A stretch of DNA of 64,000 nt, taken from Cladopsammia gracilis. Lineage: Eukaryota; Cnidaria; Anthozoa; Scleractinia; Dendrophylliidae. Position 1 is the first letter of the stretch; each line of letters starts with the position of its first letter. A program made the translations under genes and the position numbers. Shown here one piece after another: positions 41,803 to 52,545 of this stretch. The notes beneath the pieces are model-generated. The model had not been told where the DNA came from. It ran no database searches and saw only the letters and a program-made list of their open reading frames with translations. The stretch covers positions 1 through 64,000 of the forward strand of contig JAJGOT010001142.1 of NCBI GenBank assembly GCA_022457155.1. Direction: 5' to 3'.

Positions 41803-43177
41803 CGCTTCTTAATGGTCTTTTCAACCAAGAAGGCCACCACGGCAAGGATTAGCAGCCAGGCGTGCTCGCCAAAAAATGAGATAACCTGACCGGCCGCTTT
41901 GAATATAAAGCTCACGATCGAACCGATGAGGCCTGGCAGGATGGAGGCTACCTTCTTTCCTATTTCTTTGAGCCCATTGCCAATAGCCTTGGTGCCGGCC
42001 TTTAAGCCATTCATTGCAGCAAGCGTCACGGCGCCTATGACTATACCTGCAGCCAGAACAACCGCCTACAGGGTCCAGCCATATTTCTTGAAGATATTTT
42101 TGACCCTTTCTCTCAAAGGAAGAGCTTCTTCTCTTTCTTGAACTTGTGTTCTTAGCCTTGCCAGTTCTTCTTCTCGTTCAGCAACCCGGGCTTCTGCAGC
42201 TTCTCTGTCAGAGGGAGAAGTGTTCTCATCCTCTATCACGCGCCTGTCTTCCTCGATTGGGCATACAAGATCGGCCTCTTGTTCGTTTAACTCATCCAGC
42301 GGCTTGGTGGAGTTCAGTCTTGCTTCGCCAGCATTTCTTTCTCTTGTTTTCTCGGAAAGTTGTGTTCTGAGTTTGTCAACATTTGCCTGCTCTTTTTCTT
42401 TTCGTTTTTGTATTTTTTGAAGGGCGCCTAATTCTTTTTTCTGGTTTTCAAGATCGCCTTGAAGATTTTTCTTTAGTTGTTTTAACCGATCTAGCTTGGT
42501 TTGACTCTCAACGTTTGAACCGTGTTCCTGCTCCAGAACTTCAATCCTCGCTTGAGTTTCTTCGATTCTCCCCCTGAGATTTTGAACCTCACTTGCTGCT
42601 TTTTGTTTTTCAACAGCAATTCTTTCCGCCTCCTTCAGTTCTTTTTCTGCCTCCTTCAATCTTTGTCTTTCTTCTCTTATAGCTGTATTGCCTTCAGAGA
42701 CAATCTCTTCAGCGCTTGGTCCAAGAGACCCTTTGAACTTATCTGTGAACGATTTAAGAAAGCCTGACCCATCCTGCTTGAAAACGGGAGTTTCACCGCC
42801 TCTTGCCCCAAAGACGACTATTTTGCCTTCGTTTCCGCTTTTTTGCCGAAATTAATTGGGCCTAATCTACCGAAATCCGCTCTTGGATATCGGCTTTTGA
42901 TGAATTCCTTAGCTATATCAACCATTTCTTCTTTGTCGTCAGGATGTGTGAAGTCAGTAAGCAGAGGGATGTCTTCAGTATCAAATCTGCTCTGTTCGTG
43001 AGGCATTGTGTGCATTTCATGTTGTTCACCGCCATGATATGGGGTGGATGTGCCGCCCGGTTGAAAGGGGGTTGTTGTGTCAACTTCTTCTTCGTCGTCG
43101 TCATCATCGTGGTCTATGTCCCAGTCAAGCCACGGGTTCTCGTTCTCGCCAGGCATATCATATCCACCTTCGGCCAT
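41799..43177 (-). pseudogene. Polinton 2 coiled-coil membrane protein, one frameshift and one stop
   Basis: Starts at 43177 (MAEGGYDMPGENEN) behind TTTATATACATC. Order: acidic segment (DHDDDDDEEEVD); ADFGRLGPINFGKK; frameshift in an A-run near 42840; GKIVVFGARGGETPVF and KGSLGPSAEEIV; about 150 residues of coiled coil (LKEAEKELKEAERIAVEKQK and onward); a TAG at 42066-42068; then hydrophobic VVLAAGIVIGAVTLAA, ILPGLIGSIVSFIFKAAGQV and WLLILAVVAFLVE. A virion core-to-membrane connector is plausible. It ends on the palindromic overlapping stop with the convergent large gene. Confidence 0.55.
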
Positions 43178-43683
43178 GATGTATATAAACAAGAGGCTGC
43201 AAGCAGCCTATACTCATGCGCATGCGTACGAAAATTTTATGATATATTTTAAACATGATAAGAAGATGTCCGATATGAAGAAGAGTTACTCCTTTCATTC
43301 AGTCATCGTTCCTGCAAACTGCGTTCTTTACTATTGAATGTTTTGTAAATGAAGGCTGTACCACAATGAAGCCAGTGATTGTTCTAAGTCTTATATATAC
43401 CTAACGTGAACATTAGTAATGTAACTAGGGTTGTAGGAGATGCTGTCGTGACACTTCAGTAACGCTGTTTTACCGGAAGTGGGAGTTGCCGGAAGTCACT
43501 TAACAGGAAGTCTATGAACCGGAAGTACCAATTTAAAATATGCGTGCATAAATTTGCATGCAAAATCGTGACACCAAAAAAAATAATAATAAAAAAAGAA
43601 AAACAGAGCCCATTTTATAACTCATGCCGCTACGCGCATGAGTAATAATTGTAAAAACATATATATATATATATACTCTGGCT
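43178..43683. promoter_or_regulatory. divergent control region before major capsid gene
   Basis: 506 bp between the coiled-coil gene and the major capsid gene. It holds four GGAAGT motifs at regular spacing (43472-43526), T/A-rich sequence, and (TA)8 or so at 43661-43676 directly before CTCTGGCTATG of the capsid gene. Confidence 0.6.
43472..43526 (+). promoter_or_regulatory. four phased ETS-type motifs
   Basis: ACCGGAAGT at 43472, GCCGGAAGT at 43488, ACAGGAAGT at 43503, ACCGGAAGT at 43518: same strand, 15-16 bp apart. CCGGAAGT is the core bound by ETS-family factors in animals. It lies about 160 bp upstream of the capsid ATG. Confidence 0.55.
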
Positions 43684-44923
43684 ATGGCCGTGCAACCAAA
43701 CCTCCTTCCAACGAACGCAGAGAAGACTCTTGGTGCAATGAAAGCAGAGCGCACCGTAAAGCGCATCACATTTGATCGCTCTACAGCCAAGCCTGGCGAG
43801 ACCCTGTACGTTTCGGTGCCCAGCTCAACGAACATGAGGTTATCGTGTCGGGCTCGCTTGCCTTGCTCTTTAACATCGACCTTGCCGGCGGCCACGCAAA
43901 CAACTATCTTGTACAAAATGTACTAGTTGACAGGCTCGTTGTCAAGTTTGCCGCCACCACTCTACAGGACACCGTTGGGTACGATATTTACAAAATCTTT
44001 GAGGACCTTTTCCTTTCTGTTGACAAGAGAGACAACATGCTCCCTGAGGGCATCCAGAGTGTAGACTTGAGCAAGATTCGCTCTAATGCCGGAGACAAGA
44101 AGACCTCTAGCGTGGATGCGGAAAACAAGCTGGAGACCATTTACAAAAACAAATACCGCATCAATCTTGACCACCAGATTCTAACAGACCACGGCGTCAT
44201 GTACCCACAGACACTCTACAACGATCTCATATTCGAGATTACGCTCGCCCCTCCTTCTCAAGTTGTCAAGGGTTCGGATGCAAGCAAGCTTGTGTACAAG
44301 TTGACAAATATCCAGCTTGAGTACGAGACAATCCGAAGTAAGCAGCTGGCTGACGAGGCAGCAAGTGTATATTCTAGCGGAAAGGCGTTTGCCTACGACC
44401 ATATCATGCGAGAGGAAGTGGTCCCCTTCTCGAAGGGTTCAGACGCTAGGCTGAATCTCAGGGTGAACCCTCAGCGCAGGTCACTAAAAGCCATCCTTCT
44501 ACTATTCATCGAGCCCTACACGGCAGGAGCTAGGGACTCAGAAAAATACTTCAATCCAGACATAACCAAGGTGAATGTCACCATCAACGGCTCCCCCAAC
44601 AGGATTTACAACGAAGGCATCAACGGGACCGACATGTGGAGTGAGGTCAGCCGACTTTTCAACGTAAAGGGTGGCGGCAGGCCCAACATGAATCTGGCCA
44701 AATATCTCACGGGCAACAGTTCGGCCTCCTTATCGACCTTCGGTCCATGGCTGATACAACCCTACATGGCAACGGTCAACGCCTCGTCAACACAAAGGAC
44801 GGCGTACAAATTGAGATCGAAAGGACAACCTCCGGCTCGGGAAACGTGCACTGCCACATCTACACCATCAGCGACTCACAGATGAACATCATGGACAGGC
44901 AGCTGCAGGCGGTTCAGTATTAA
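43684..44923 (+). pseudogene. double-jelly-roll major capsid protein, two frameshifts
   Basis: About 412 codons from MAVQPNLLPTNAEKTLG. A shift near 43810-43825 leads to SGSLALLFNIDLAGGHANNYLVQN, VDRLVVKFAATTLQDTVGYDIYK, KNKYRINLDHQILTDHGVMYP and LLFIEPYTAGARDSEKYFNP, with NGSPNRIYNEGINGTDMWSE. A second shift near 44715-44740 leads to the family C-terminus (DGVQIEIERT, DSQMNIMDRQLQAVQY) ending at 44923. The arrangement matches Polinton hexon-like capsid proteins that build the virion shell. A (TA)n box lies 8 bp before the ATG. Confidence 0.75.
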
Positions 44924-44942
44924 GAAAACACACATATAGAGA

Positions 44943-45542
44943 ATGGATCCAAGAAAGCTGCCATTCAATGCACTAATTATCGGGCCAGCTAACTCTGGCA
45001 AAACACAATATCTTCTGAATCAGCTACGCGGGCCCTTCAGGGGCAAGTTTGACTATATCGTTCTATTGTGCCCCACCTTTGTTCACAACAAGACCTACGA
45101 CGGCTTCGTGGACAAGGAGTCACGCATTTTCGTGATAGACTGTCAGCAGCATGAGATTGAAACATGGTTAACTTTAGCCAGTTATCACTTCAACGGGACA
45201 AACACGCTCTTTGTGCTCGATGACTGTGCTGCGTCGAAGGATGTGAAAGGCCGCACGAGTCAACTTGTGAAACTAGGCTTCAGTGCTCGCCACAGCGGCC
45301 TTTCCGCGTGGGTGCTAACCCAACAGTTAACCAGCATTGCGAAACCCTTTAGGGAAAACGTCGCAGCGATCGTGCGTTTTTACACCCCATCAGGAAAAAC
45401 AACGATGGCTATCTTCGATGACTATGCCGGTGAGCTCTCACATGAGGAGTACAAAGAGCTTATTGCAAAATTAAAGGAGCACAAGTTTTCTCACCTGGTT
45501 TTCTCTCTGCGACACCCATATGGGGTTGAAGTGAAAATGTGA
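44943..45542 (+). CDS. A32-type DNA packaging ATPase (Polinton 2)
   Basis: 199 residues, intact. Walker A GPANSGKTQYLL (residues 13-24), Walker B TLFVLDDCAAS (about residue 90), then the sensor-like AWVLTQQLTS and YAGELSHEEYKELI. The same role as the ATPase at 3363 but quite diverged from it, so the two Polintons are separate lineages. It lies 20 bp after the capsid gene; a weak CACATATAG box precedes the ATG. Confidence 0.85.
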   Translation: MDPRKLPFNALIIGPANSGKTQYLLNQLRGPFRGKFDYIVLLCPTFVHNKTYDGFVDKESRIFVIDCQQHEIETWLTLASYHFNGTNTLFVLDDCAASKDVKGRTSQLVKLGFSARHSGLSAWVLTQQLTSIAKPFRENVAAIVRFYTPSGKTTMAIFDDYAGELSHEEYKELIAKLKEHKFSHLVFSLRHPYGVEVKM

Positions 45543-45564
45543 AAACATATATATACTCTGAACC

Positions 45565-45804
45565 ATGAATACCTCAACCAGTATCCACAAGCTCACGGTC
45601 TTTTCACAGCTTCTGGGTGAATTGCAGAGTCAGGCGGAGGAGATGCAAATCCAGATAATCAAAGACGCTGGCGTGGACGATCTGCGCCTCATGCTTCTTA
45701 GCCGCTATCCTTTGAAACTCACTGTGATGCCAGACACCATGACAGCGCTTATATGGGAGATTGAAAGTCTTTTGCCTGAGATCAAGAGAATAATTGAAAA
45801 ATAA
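45565..45804 (+). CDS. small Polinton 2 protein, unknown
   Basis: 79 residues, intact, starting MNTSTSIHKLTVFSQLLGEL, mostly helical. ACATATATATACTCTGAACC precedes the ATG, almost identical to the capsid gene leader (ATATATACTCTGGCT). Lies between ATPase and the next structural-type gene. No family recognised. Confidence 0.6.
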   Translation: MNTSTSIHKLTVFSQLLGELQSQAEEMQIQIIKDAGVDDLRLMLLSRYPLKLTVMPDTMTALIWEIESLLPEIKRIIEK

Positions 45805-45819
45805 ATATATATATACACA

Positions 45820-46416
45820 ATGGCAACAAGCCCAGAAGACGTGGCCACATTTGAGAATGAAATAATGCAGATGCTAGCATCAGAGCCTGATAGCTCCTTG
45901 CCATCAGCGATTCCTGAAGTCTTAACAGGTAATGACATTCCGGCTCAACGCGAGAAGCTGGCAGTCCTTGTTTCAACCGGCAAATCAAAAGAGGCCATTG
46001 GTGCCCAGCTCACACACGAGCAGGTGAAGCGCCTGACAGATAAAGAGGTTGAAAAGTTTTACAAACGGTATGAAGCCTATGTCGGCAACAAGACAACCGA
46101 GTCTCTGATTGACAGCGTTATAATGCTCGTAACCAAAGGCGCCGGCATGGTTGTTAAGATTGACGATGTGGAGGCGTTTCAGAAAGAACTCAAAAATGAC
46201 TACATGATTAACCATGAACTGTCATCTCTTGCTGGAAACCTTGCACTGCGATGTGGGCGATTCTTGGCCTTGGCCAATGCTGTTTTGATCACTACAAAAC
46301 ACATCGACTTCAAAAAGGAGCTAGAAGAGCTGCCCCCTCAACCTTCTCCACCTGTACACCCAAGCAGAGACGGTGAAGGTTATCCACTCGAGGGTTTTGA
46401 TGAAGTTGACACATAA
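45820..46416 (+). CDS. Polinton 2 conserved protein, probably virion
   Basis: 198 residues, intact. Contains LTHEQVKRLTDKEVEKFYKRYEAYVGNKTTESLIDSVIML, a hydrophobic KGAGMVVKIDDVEAF segment, and ELSSLAGNLALRCGRFLALANAVLITTKHIDF, then a proline-rich tail. I recall this protein from other cnidarian Polintons but not its function. ATATATATACACA directly precedes the start. Confidence 0.6.
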   Translation: MATSPEDVATFENEIMQMLASEPDSSLPSAIPEVLTGNDIPAQREKLAVLVSTGKSKEAIGAQLTHEQVKRLTDKEVEKFYKRYEAYVGNKTTESLIDSVIMLVTKGAGMVVKIDDVEAFQKELKNDYMINHELSSLAGNLALRCGRFLALANAVLITTKHIDFKKELEELPPQPSPPVHPSRDGEGYPLEGFDEVDT

Positions 46417-46486
46417 TCTGAAAGGAACCACGAAGGAACCATGAAGGAACCACGAAAGTTTTAAAATAAAAATATATAATATATAC

Positions 46487-46919
46487 ATGATGGCGCAACC
46501 ACTCGAGACGGTACCTGAAGAAACAGTCGCGCCAGCACCCACAACCAACACGCACGTTACCTCTGATACCCCAAAGACTGCTCCAGCCAAAAACCCGGGT
46601 CGTGTTGCTTCTGGCAAAGCACTAGCAGAGCGCAACCGTCTGGCAAGAGAGGCAAAAAACAAGCACAAGGTTCTAAAGCAACAAACGAGCCTGCCCCAAG
46701 CCAGGCGAATACAACCACCAGCAGTGACAACAACTCTGGTTTCTGGATTCTAACGGTTGTCGGGGTGATTATATCCGCTTGGGGCGTCTATTACCAACGC
46801 GAGGCCATTATGAATACACTTGGGCGCAACCAGGCCCCGACCCGTGCGCCGGCAGCAGAGGTGAATGAAGTTCAAACTCCCCCACCCACACATAGACGAA
46901 GAATTCGCGAGATGGATTA
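46487..46919 (+). pseudogene. Polinton 2 single-pass membrane protein, one frameshift
   Basis: Starts MMAQPLETVPEETVAP behind ATATATAATATATAC. A basic helix (KALAERNRLAREAKNKHK) precedes a shift near 46680. The continuing frame gives a Ser/Thr-rich linker, a membrane helix (GFWILTVVGVIISAWGVYY) and a Pro/Arg-rich tail ending REMD at 46919. Likely a virion membrane protein; function unknown. Confidence 0.55.
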
Positions 46920-46940
46920 AAAAAATCTTATATATACACC

Positions 46941-47162
46941 ATGGCTGACAACAAGCTCGTGAAAGCTGTTCTCGATGCGGCCACAATCACTGGCCTTGTC
47001 GCAGGTATTGGCTGGATTGGCGAAAAGATCATCAAAGAAAATCTCAAGGCCGATCCCAGGTCGAATCTCATGAACTACGTGAAGTTCACTGCCGCCGTGG
47101 CTGGGAGCATTGCGCTCAAGAAATATCTCGAGGACCAGAAAATCCTGCCGACCCCAACATAA
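46941..47162 (+). CDS. small Polinton 2 membrane protein
   Basis: 73 residues, intact: MADNKLVKAVLDAATITGLVAGIGWIGEKI with one hydrophobic helix, then a second weaker one (FTAAVAGSIALKKYL). CTTATATATACACC precedes the ATG. It belongs to a run of small membrane proteins between ATPase and integrase. Confidence 0.65.
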   Translation: MADNKLVKAVLDAATITGLVAGIGWIGEKIIKENLKADPRSNLMNYVKFTAAVAGSIALKKYLEDQKILPTPT

Positions 47163-47177
47163 ATCATATATATAGCA

Positions 47178-47606
47178 ATGGCCTCAATCGCTATTATGGT
47201 TGGTGGAGCAATTTTGAATGCTGCCGCTTTTACTGGTGGCAATTATCTCGCAAAATATCTTTCCGGCGACAGCGGACAAGCCGCTCTGGATGAGAAGACC
47301 AGACACGACAAGGCGTTAGAGGCCTATCAAGCGGCCTACGCTAAATATCAGAAAGACCGCACAAAGCTCCTCGACTGGATTGCAACCAATGATCGGCTCA
47401 AAGATCAAGGGAAACACAACTTACAAGACACTGACCAAGCTCTGGTGCTCTACAACCAAATACATCGAGATCAGCAAATAACCCTCCCCAAAGAGCCCAA
47501 GTTCTCTGACTTCCATAAACCAGGCCCACAGCAGAAACAAGGCGAACTCTTGTTTATCGGCACTGGCGCACTCGCCCTTGGCTATGCAGCGTTTCGCTTT
47601 CTGTAA
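47178..47606 (+). CDS. Polinton 2 protein with terminal hydrophobic helices
   Basis: 142 residues, intact. A hydrophobic N-terminus (IAIMVGGAILNAAAFTGGNYLAKYL), a charged helical middle (KALEAYQAAYAKYQKDRTKL) and a hydrophobic C-terminus (LLFIGTGALALGYAAFRFL). CATATATATAGCA precedes the ATG; 15 bp separate it from the gene before. Function unknown. Confidence 0.65.
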   Translation: MASIAIMVGGAILNAAAFTGGNYLAKYLSGDSGQAALDEKTRHDKALEAYQAAYAKYQKDRTKLLDWIATNDRLKDQGKHNLQDTDQALVLYNQIHRDQQITLPKEPKFSDFHKPGPQQKQGELLFIGTGALALGYAAFRFL

Positions 47607-47613
47607 AACACAT

Positions 47614-48608
47614 ATGTATATGGATACGAAACTATCAAAGATCTATTACAGTCCCAAAGGCTACTGGAAAGGCCTTGCCGCTGTCAAAAAGCTAGCTGCA
47701 GCAGCCAAGGTCTCTGATGATGTCGCAAAGAAATGGCTGGTCAAACAAGCCCTTTGGCAAGTTTACCTCCCTGCGCCAGGCCATATCCCTCGACCCAAGT
47801 TTGATGTCTCATCACCCAATGCAGTGCATCAAGCGGACCTTCTGTTTTTGCCCCACGATAAACTGCCTCATGGACGAAAGATTTACAAATATGCTTTGAC
47901 AGTTGTTAATGTAGCAAGCCGTTACAAAGCAGCAGAGCCCTTGACTTCGAAAGAGTCTGATGAAGTTTCGAAGGCGTTTACACGGGTTTACAGGCGCGGG
48001 CCTTTAAAATGGCCACAACTGTTGCAAGTAGACCCTGGGACAGAGTTTATGGGAGCTGTGACTAAAGAGATGGGGGCTCATAAAACAGCCATTCGCCGTG
48101 GGCGCGTTGATATCCACGGAGACCAAGCGATTGTTGAAAGATTCAACAGAACCCTGGTTGAACGACTGTTTGGTTACCAGTATGCCGTTGAAATGAATAT
48201 GCCTTCTGGCCGGTCGACTGCTTGGGTTAAAAGATTGCCAGATGTTGTCTCGGCCTTGAACAATGAAGTGACCCGGCTGACTGGCAAGAAGCCCGCTCAA
48301 GCAATCAAAGAGAAAGCCGTTTCATCCAAGCCCGCGACTCCATATGCTAGGCCTGTGGGGGTGAATGAAAAGAAGCTACCTCAAGGGGTGAGTGTGAGAT
48401 ACCTGTATCAGCCTGGGGAGCTTGAGGGTGGTGGTCGACGAGCGACGGACCCCATCTGGTGTTTAAGGTCCACAACATCGAGAAGGTTGTCACCAAGCCA
48501 GATGCGCCTGTCGTGTATTACCTTTACGACGGGCCCAAGCGCGGGTTTGTGCGTGAGGAGTTGATGATTGTGCCGCCGGCCACTCAGTTGCCACCAGCTG
48601 GGTTGTGA
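47614..48608 (+). pseudogene. Polinton retroviral-type integrase, one frameshift
   Basis: Start at 47614 or 47620, both ATG next to CACATATGTATATGG. The core has HQADLLFLPHD (Asp 1), LQVDPGTEFMGAV (Asp 2) and HGDQAIVERFNRTLVERLF (Glu, about 35 residues after Asp 2). The HHCC domain is reduced. A shift near 48425-48435 leads to a chromodomain-like C-terminus (VFKVHNIEKVVTK, VVYYLYDGPKRGFVREEL) ending at 48608. It inserts the element and creates the 6 bp target duplication. Its end overlaps the PolB 3' end by 25 bp. Confidence 0.8.
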
Positions 48609-51600
48609 CACTCGATTGGGTCTGTGTGGATGCCGTCTGGCAGCACCCAACGCTTGTCGTAATAAGCGGAAAGGCCCAGCTTGTGCTGCTTGTACGTGAA
48701 CATGTCCCCGTTGTACATTCGAAAGCCCCTGTTGGTGGCCATGTCCCTGCCCCCCTGCAGGGCACTTTCGTACCTTTCCCAGCGAAGCTCGTTCTGCTTC
48801 TTGTTGACGCCCTTGGAGGACATCTTGGCCCCTCCGCTAGCCCCGTTTTCTACGTAATAACACTTGCTGCACAGGGCGATGGCCCGTGTACCTTCTTTCT
48901 CAAGCTTGAAAAAGCCCGGCTCTCTGCCGCTCCACTTATTCCACGCCGACCAATTCTTCTTCTCCGCCTCGAACTGGTCGCGAAGTTCCGGGCGAACGGC
49001 CTCTTCCAGAGTGTCGTGAGCAAGACCGAAGTACATGCTGTCCGTGTCCATCTGGATGAGCTCGAAGTCGCGCCTGTCGATGAAGTAATCTAAGAAGTCG
49101 TAATAGAACTCCAGCATGCGGAGCTTGGCAAGTTGATATACTACGATGCCGACTTGAAAAGGGCGATCGATTGTGATCTTTTGCTTGCGCAGCTCGATCT
49201 TGTAGGCCTCTCCGATCTCTTCGAGGTCTTCGAACAAGGGTGAGCGGAGATTCTTGTCGACCTCGTCCTCGTCAATTGTGTACAACGTTCTTGTCTGGCG
49301 CTCCACGGCTTCGATGAACTTGCCGTAAGCGCTGTTGCCAAGGAACTTGAACACTTCGGCAAGCAGTGCCTTATCCTTGTCAGCGTCGCCTTTCCTTCGG
49401 TTGTCGGCGATCTCGCGAACGAACCAGTCGAAGAGCTTTTTGGGTCTATAATCGATCCTGCGGTAGACTGCCGTGATCTTGAGTCCGCTGTTGAGATACC
49501 ATTTCAAGAGGGGTGCGTAGAGCAGCATCTTTTTCGCTGACAACACACCCAGAAGCTTTTTCTGGTCGGGAAAACGGGTTCGGCCACTTTCTTGGAGGTA
49601 AGCGTGCATATGCTGTGGCACGCATTCGTTAGGCACTGGTTGGTTGATGAAGAGCGGTGGAAACTCTTCGAACTTCTCCCACAACTCTCGAGGGACTTCG
49701 ATGTCCACCTCCGCAAACCCGAACCACCTGCCTGTATTCAGATTCATTTCAAAAGCTGTCGCCGCCTGCACCGGTTGATTGTAATGCACAACCTTCTCTT
49801 TGCCGCATGGCATCTCCTGCGGCATCGTGCTTGGGTAAAGGGAGTTAGCATCGAACCCCACAATTCGTTTCGTGAGGGGGGCTAAGTCGTATTTGTGAGA
49901 ACGGATGCTGGTTTCGCCGCGCACGTGTTTGCGGGTGAAGACCATGCTTGGTCCGCCAACCACAGCCCCCTTCAGCATGGCGTACGCTTCTGGGCCGGGG
50001 GCGTATAGTTCTGGAGCCTTCCGTGCCCCTCTCAATGAGCCTCGCAAGACGTATTGCATTGATACTCCTGGCAAAGAGACCGCGTCTTTAAAGATGTCAC
50101 CCCCGAGGCTCGTGTAAAAGCCCTTCATCGTTTGGAGAGCTTCGAGGAAGGGAGACACGTCTAGATTGTTGTAATACTCCAGCCAGTCTCCGAATGTCTT
50201 CATACCTTTCTCGTGAAAGATGCGATTGCATTCTTCGTGCTCCTTGGGAGAAAGAACGAAGGCGTTTTTAAGTTGTGATTACCAGCACTCGTATGAAGGG
50301 ATACCAGGGTAATCCAGCTTGTCAGCGCTGTCAAACCACTCGTATGGGAGCCAGGACTTGGTCTGTGTCGCTCCATACGTCTTGACCCACTTGTCGTACG
50401 TAATGCCTGGGGCCAAATAATTCATGATGTCCAAGAACTTGTAGCTGGGCGTGTTGATGAACATGATGCGACCCTCTTTCTCCGCGTCGAAGACCCCGTT
50501 CTCTTGAGTGAAATGAGAAACAAAGTACTTGCGGATAAGCTTGAGATCGTAATGGCCTAAGTTGAAGCCGACCACAGGCACTTGGTTGCACCATTTGTCG
50601 ATGAGCTTGAGTTGCTTCTCAGGAAGATTCTCAAGGCCTGGAAGCATATATTGGTCAGCCACAGCCTCTTGGATGGCTGCGCTTCGCCACTCCAGGGAGG
50701 CATAAAACAGCCTGATAAGCTCGTCAGGATCTTTGGAGCAAATGTACTCAGGCTCAGGGTTCAACGTGTCGGCAATGGAGACTGAGATGGGCACATGTTC
50801 GCTTTCATAAGAGAGATCGCGTGTCGGGCGAGCTGCCTTGGTCTTATCTTGGTACGCTTCGAAGTCGTACACGATCGCGTGGGGGTAAGTTTTGTTTCTT
50901 TTCTGTGGGCAACGGTCATTCCACCAGGGAGAAGGCTTTTCGTGCTCCCACCTTTCCACAACGTTGTATCCAGCGTCTCGAAGCAACTGAGTTGGTTGCA
51001 GAGTCCTTTGGTAAGCAACCATCCTTCCACCCCAGAACACTACTTGCTTGGAACCAGCTCCCTTGGGATATTGCATTAAGCAAATCTCTGTTACTTTTCA
51101 AGGAAGCAATTTCCAATTTTTATTAATTTATATTTAAGTACTTAGTTAGACAGTCTAAATGCTCATCATTGAGTGAAGACTTACGTGGTAAATAAATAAA
51201 TAAATAAATACAATTGTGTTGCCCCTTCGGTCAACATATACACCTTCGTCCCTCGTGCCCTCGGGGTAACACTCCTCGCAACCGTGCCAGAAACAGCCGT
51301 GAAACTGTCTTGCTTTCTGGGTGATAGCCGTCGACTGGAGCCCAACAAATATAGCTCTCACCGCCATGGCCGCATCTGTGATGGTGGATGTGAATGTCAC
51401 GCTGCTTCGCCTCCCACTCAAGCCAGCACACTGCCTTGACACCGAAACCGCCTTCTGGGTAAAAGGCTTTCTCAAAAGCTGACTCCGGAGGGAGGACACG
51501 TTTTCCGGGGCAGTCGATTTTGGTTTGGCCTCGAGTACACATCTTGACGTGGCGCTTCAAGTTATCAGCCCGTGTGAACCTCCCGCCGCACTCGCCACAA

Positions 51601-52541
51601 GTGTAATTGTTTTTGACTTTATTGATATTGGTGATCAAGAAAGCGTGACCTTCATAGATACCGACAGTCATGGTTGAAACGCCCACCTTGTCGTAATTCG
51701 AAGGGGTGTGAGATAAAATGAAGTCACCATTGGGGTAAACAAGGTAAGCGGCAATTCCTTGCTTGAAATGCCTTTCGATTTTAGAGAAGTGCCGCAAAGT
51801 TAGTTGGTCTCGAAGCCCCGGATAAACTGCGAAGAAGCTTTCCGCGAGTTCCCTGGTTCTGCGAGTGTTGCGATCTCTACGAGCTCCTCGATGGACAGCC
51901 AAGCAACGAAAGAGACAAAGATTGTCGTTGAAATTGTCAAGGGCAATGACTTCTCTTTTGTTGCGAAGCCAATCAGGAAGCCACCCGAGGCCTATTTGCT
52001 GGGGTTGTCGGTCCAACACGACTTTAAGATCAAGCAGGACAGTGCGTTCGTAAACCCATTTGGTGTCAGGCCTGTTGAGTCTTGCGTTTTGAAGACGAAG
52101 CTCTTCCTGGGCTTGCAGCCACTGTCGTGTCTCGGGGAGAGTGGACAACCAACGGCTATAATGGTTGTTTTGATAAAATTGCCGCAACTCTTCGGTTTCA
52201 GTGTTTCGTAACTCGAATGTGAAGCGTAAATTGATTGCATGCCGTGTGTGAACATTTTGCTTGATTTTGTTCAAAACTCTGGCGACAAGAGGGTTTTCGA
52301 GATCGTTTACAAAGCGGAACCGGATTATTCGTCTGCCGTGTTCAACCCATCGGTCAACCCGATCATAGATTTGAACAAGTTGTTCAAAATCTAGCTCCGG
52401 CGGATTGTTTTGAGGTTCGACCTTAGCATTATTGTCGTCGGCAGGCTCGATCCGCTAGAGATTTCGTGTCTGTTTGTCCAGCCAGGCAATCAGCTCGCGT
52501 TGATTGTCATCACGGCGTCTTCGTTGCCGGGGTTGCGCCAT
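48584..52541 (-). pseudogene. protein-primed family B DNA polymerase (Polinton 2)
   Basis: Starts at 52541 (MAQPRQRRRRDDNQ) behind TTGTATATACGCA. Lesions: TAG near codon 29, a frameshift near 51310-51335, a LINE tail at about 51030-51211, TAA at 50279-50281. Domains: C2H2 finger CGECGGRFTRADNLKRHVKMC (51530-51600); FHGCFWHGCEEC; exo I YDFEAYQD; exo II GFNLGHYD; exo III YYNNLDVSPF; motif A FDANSLYPSTMP; motif B FLGNSAYGKF; motif C MDTDSMYF with the intact Asp pair. The C-terminus DKRWVLPDGIHTDPIECHN is complete. Replicates the element; diverged from the Polinton 1 enzyme. Confidence 0.85.
51030..51211 (+). mobile_element. 5'-truncated LINE tail inside PolB
   Basis: Plus-strand coding remnant (RTLLAWNQLPWDIALSKSLL...stop near 51126), short 3' UTR and an (AAAT)n tail at 51188-51211. 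The 5' end is approximate and no clear target duplication was found. Confidence 0.7.
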
Positions 52542-52545
52542 TGCG

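Noticed and set aside
48605..49093. Plus-strand ORF of 162 residues
   Set aside because: Shadow of the PolB gene on the opposite strand, which has all catalytic motifs.
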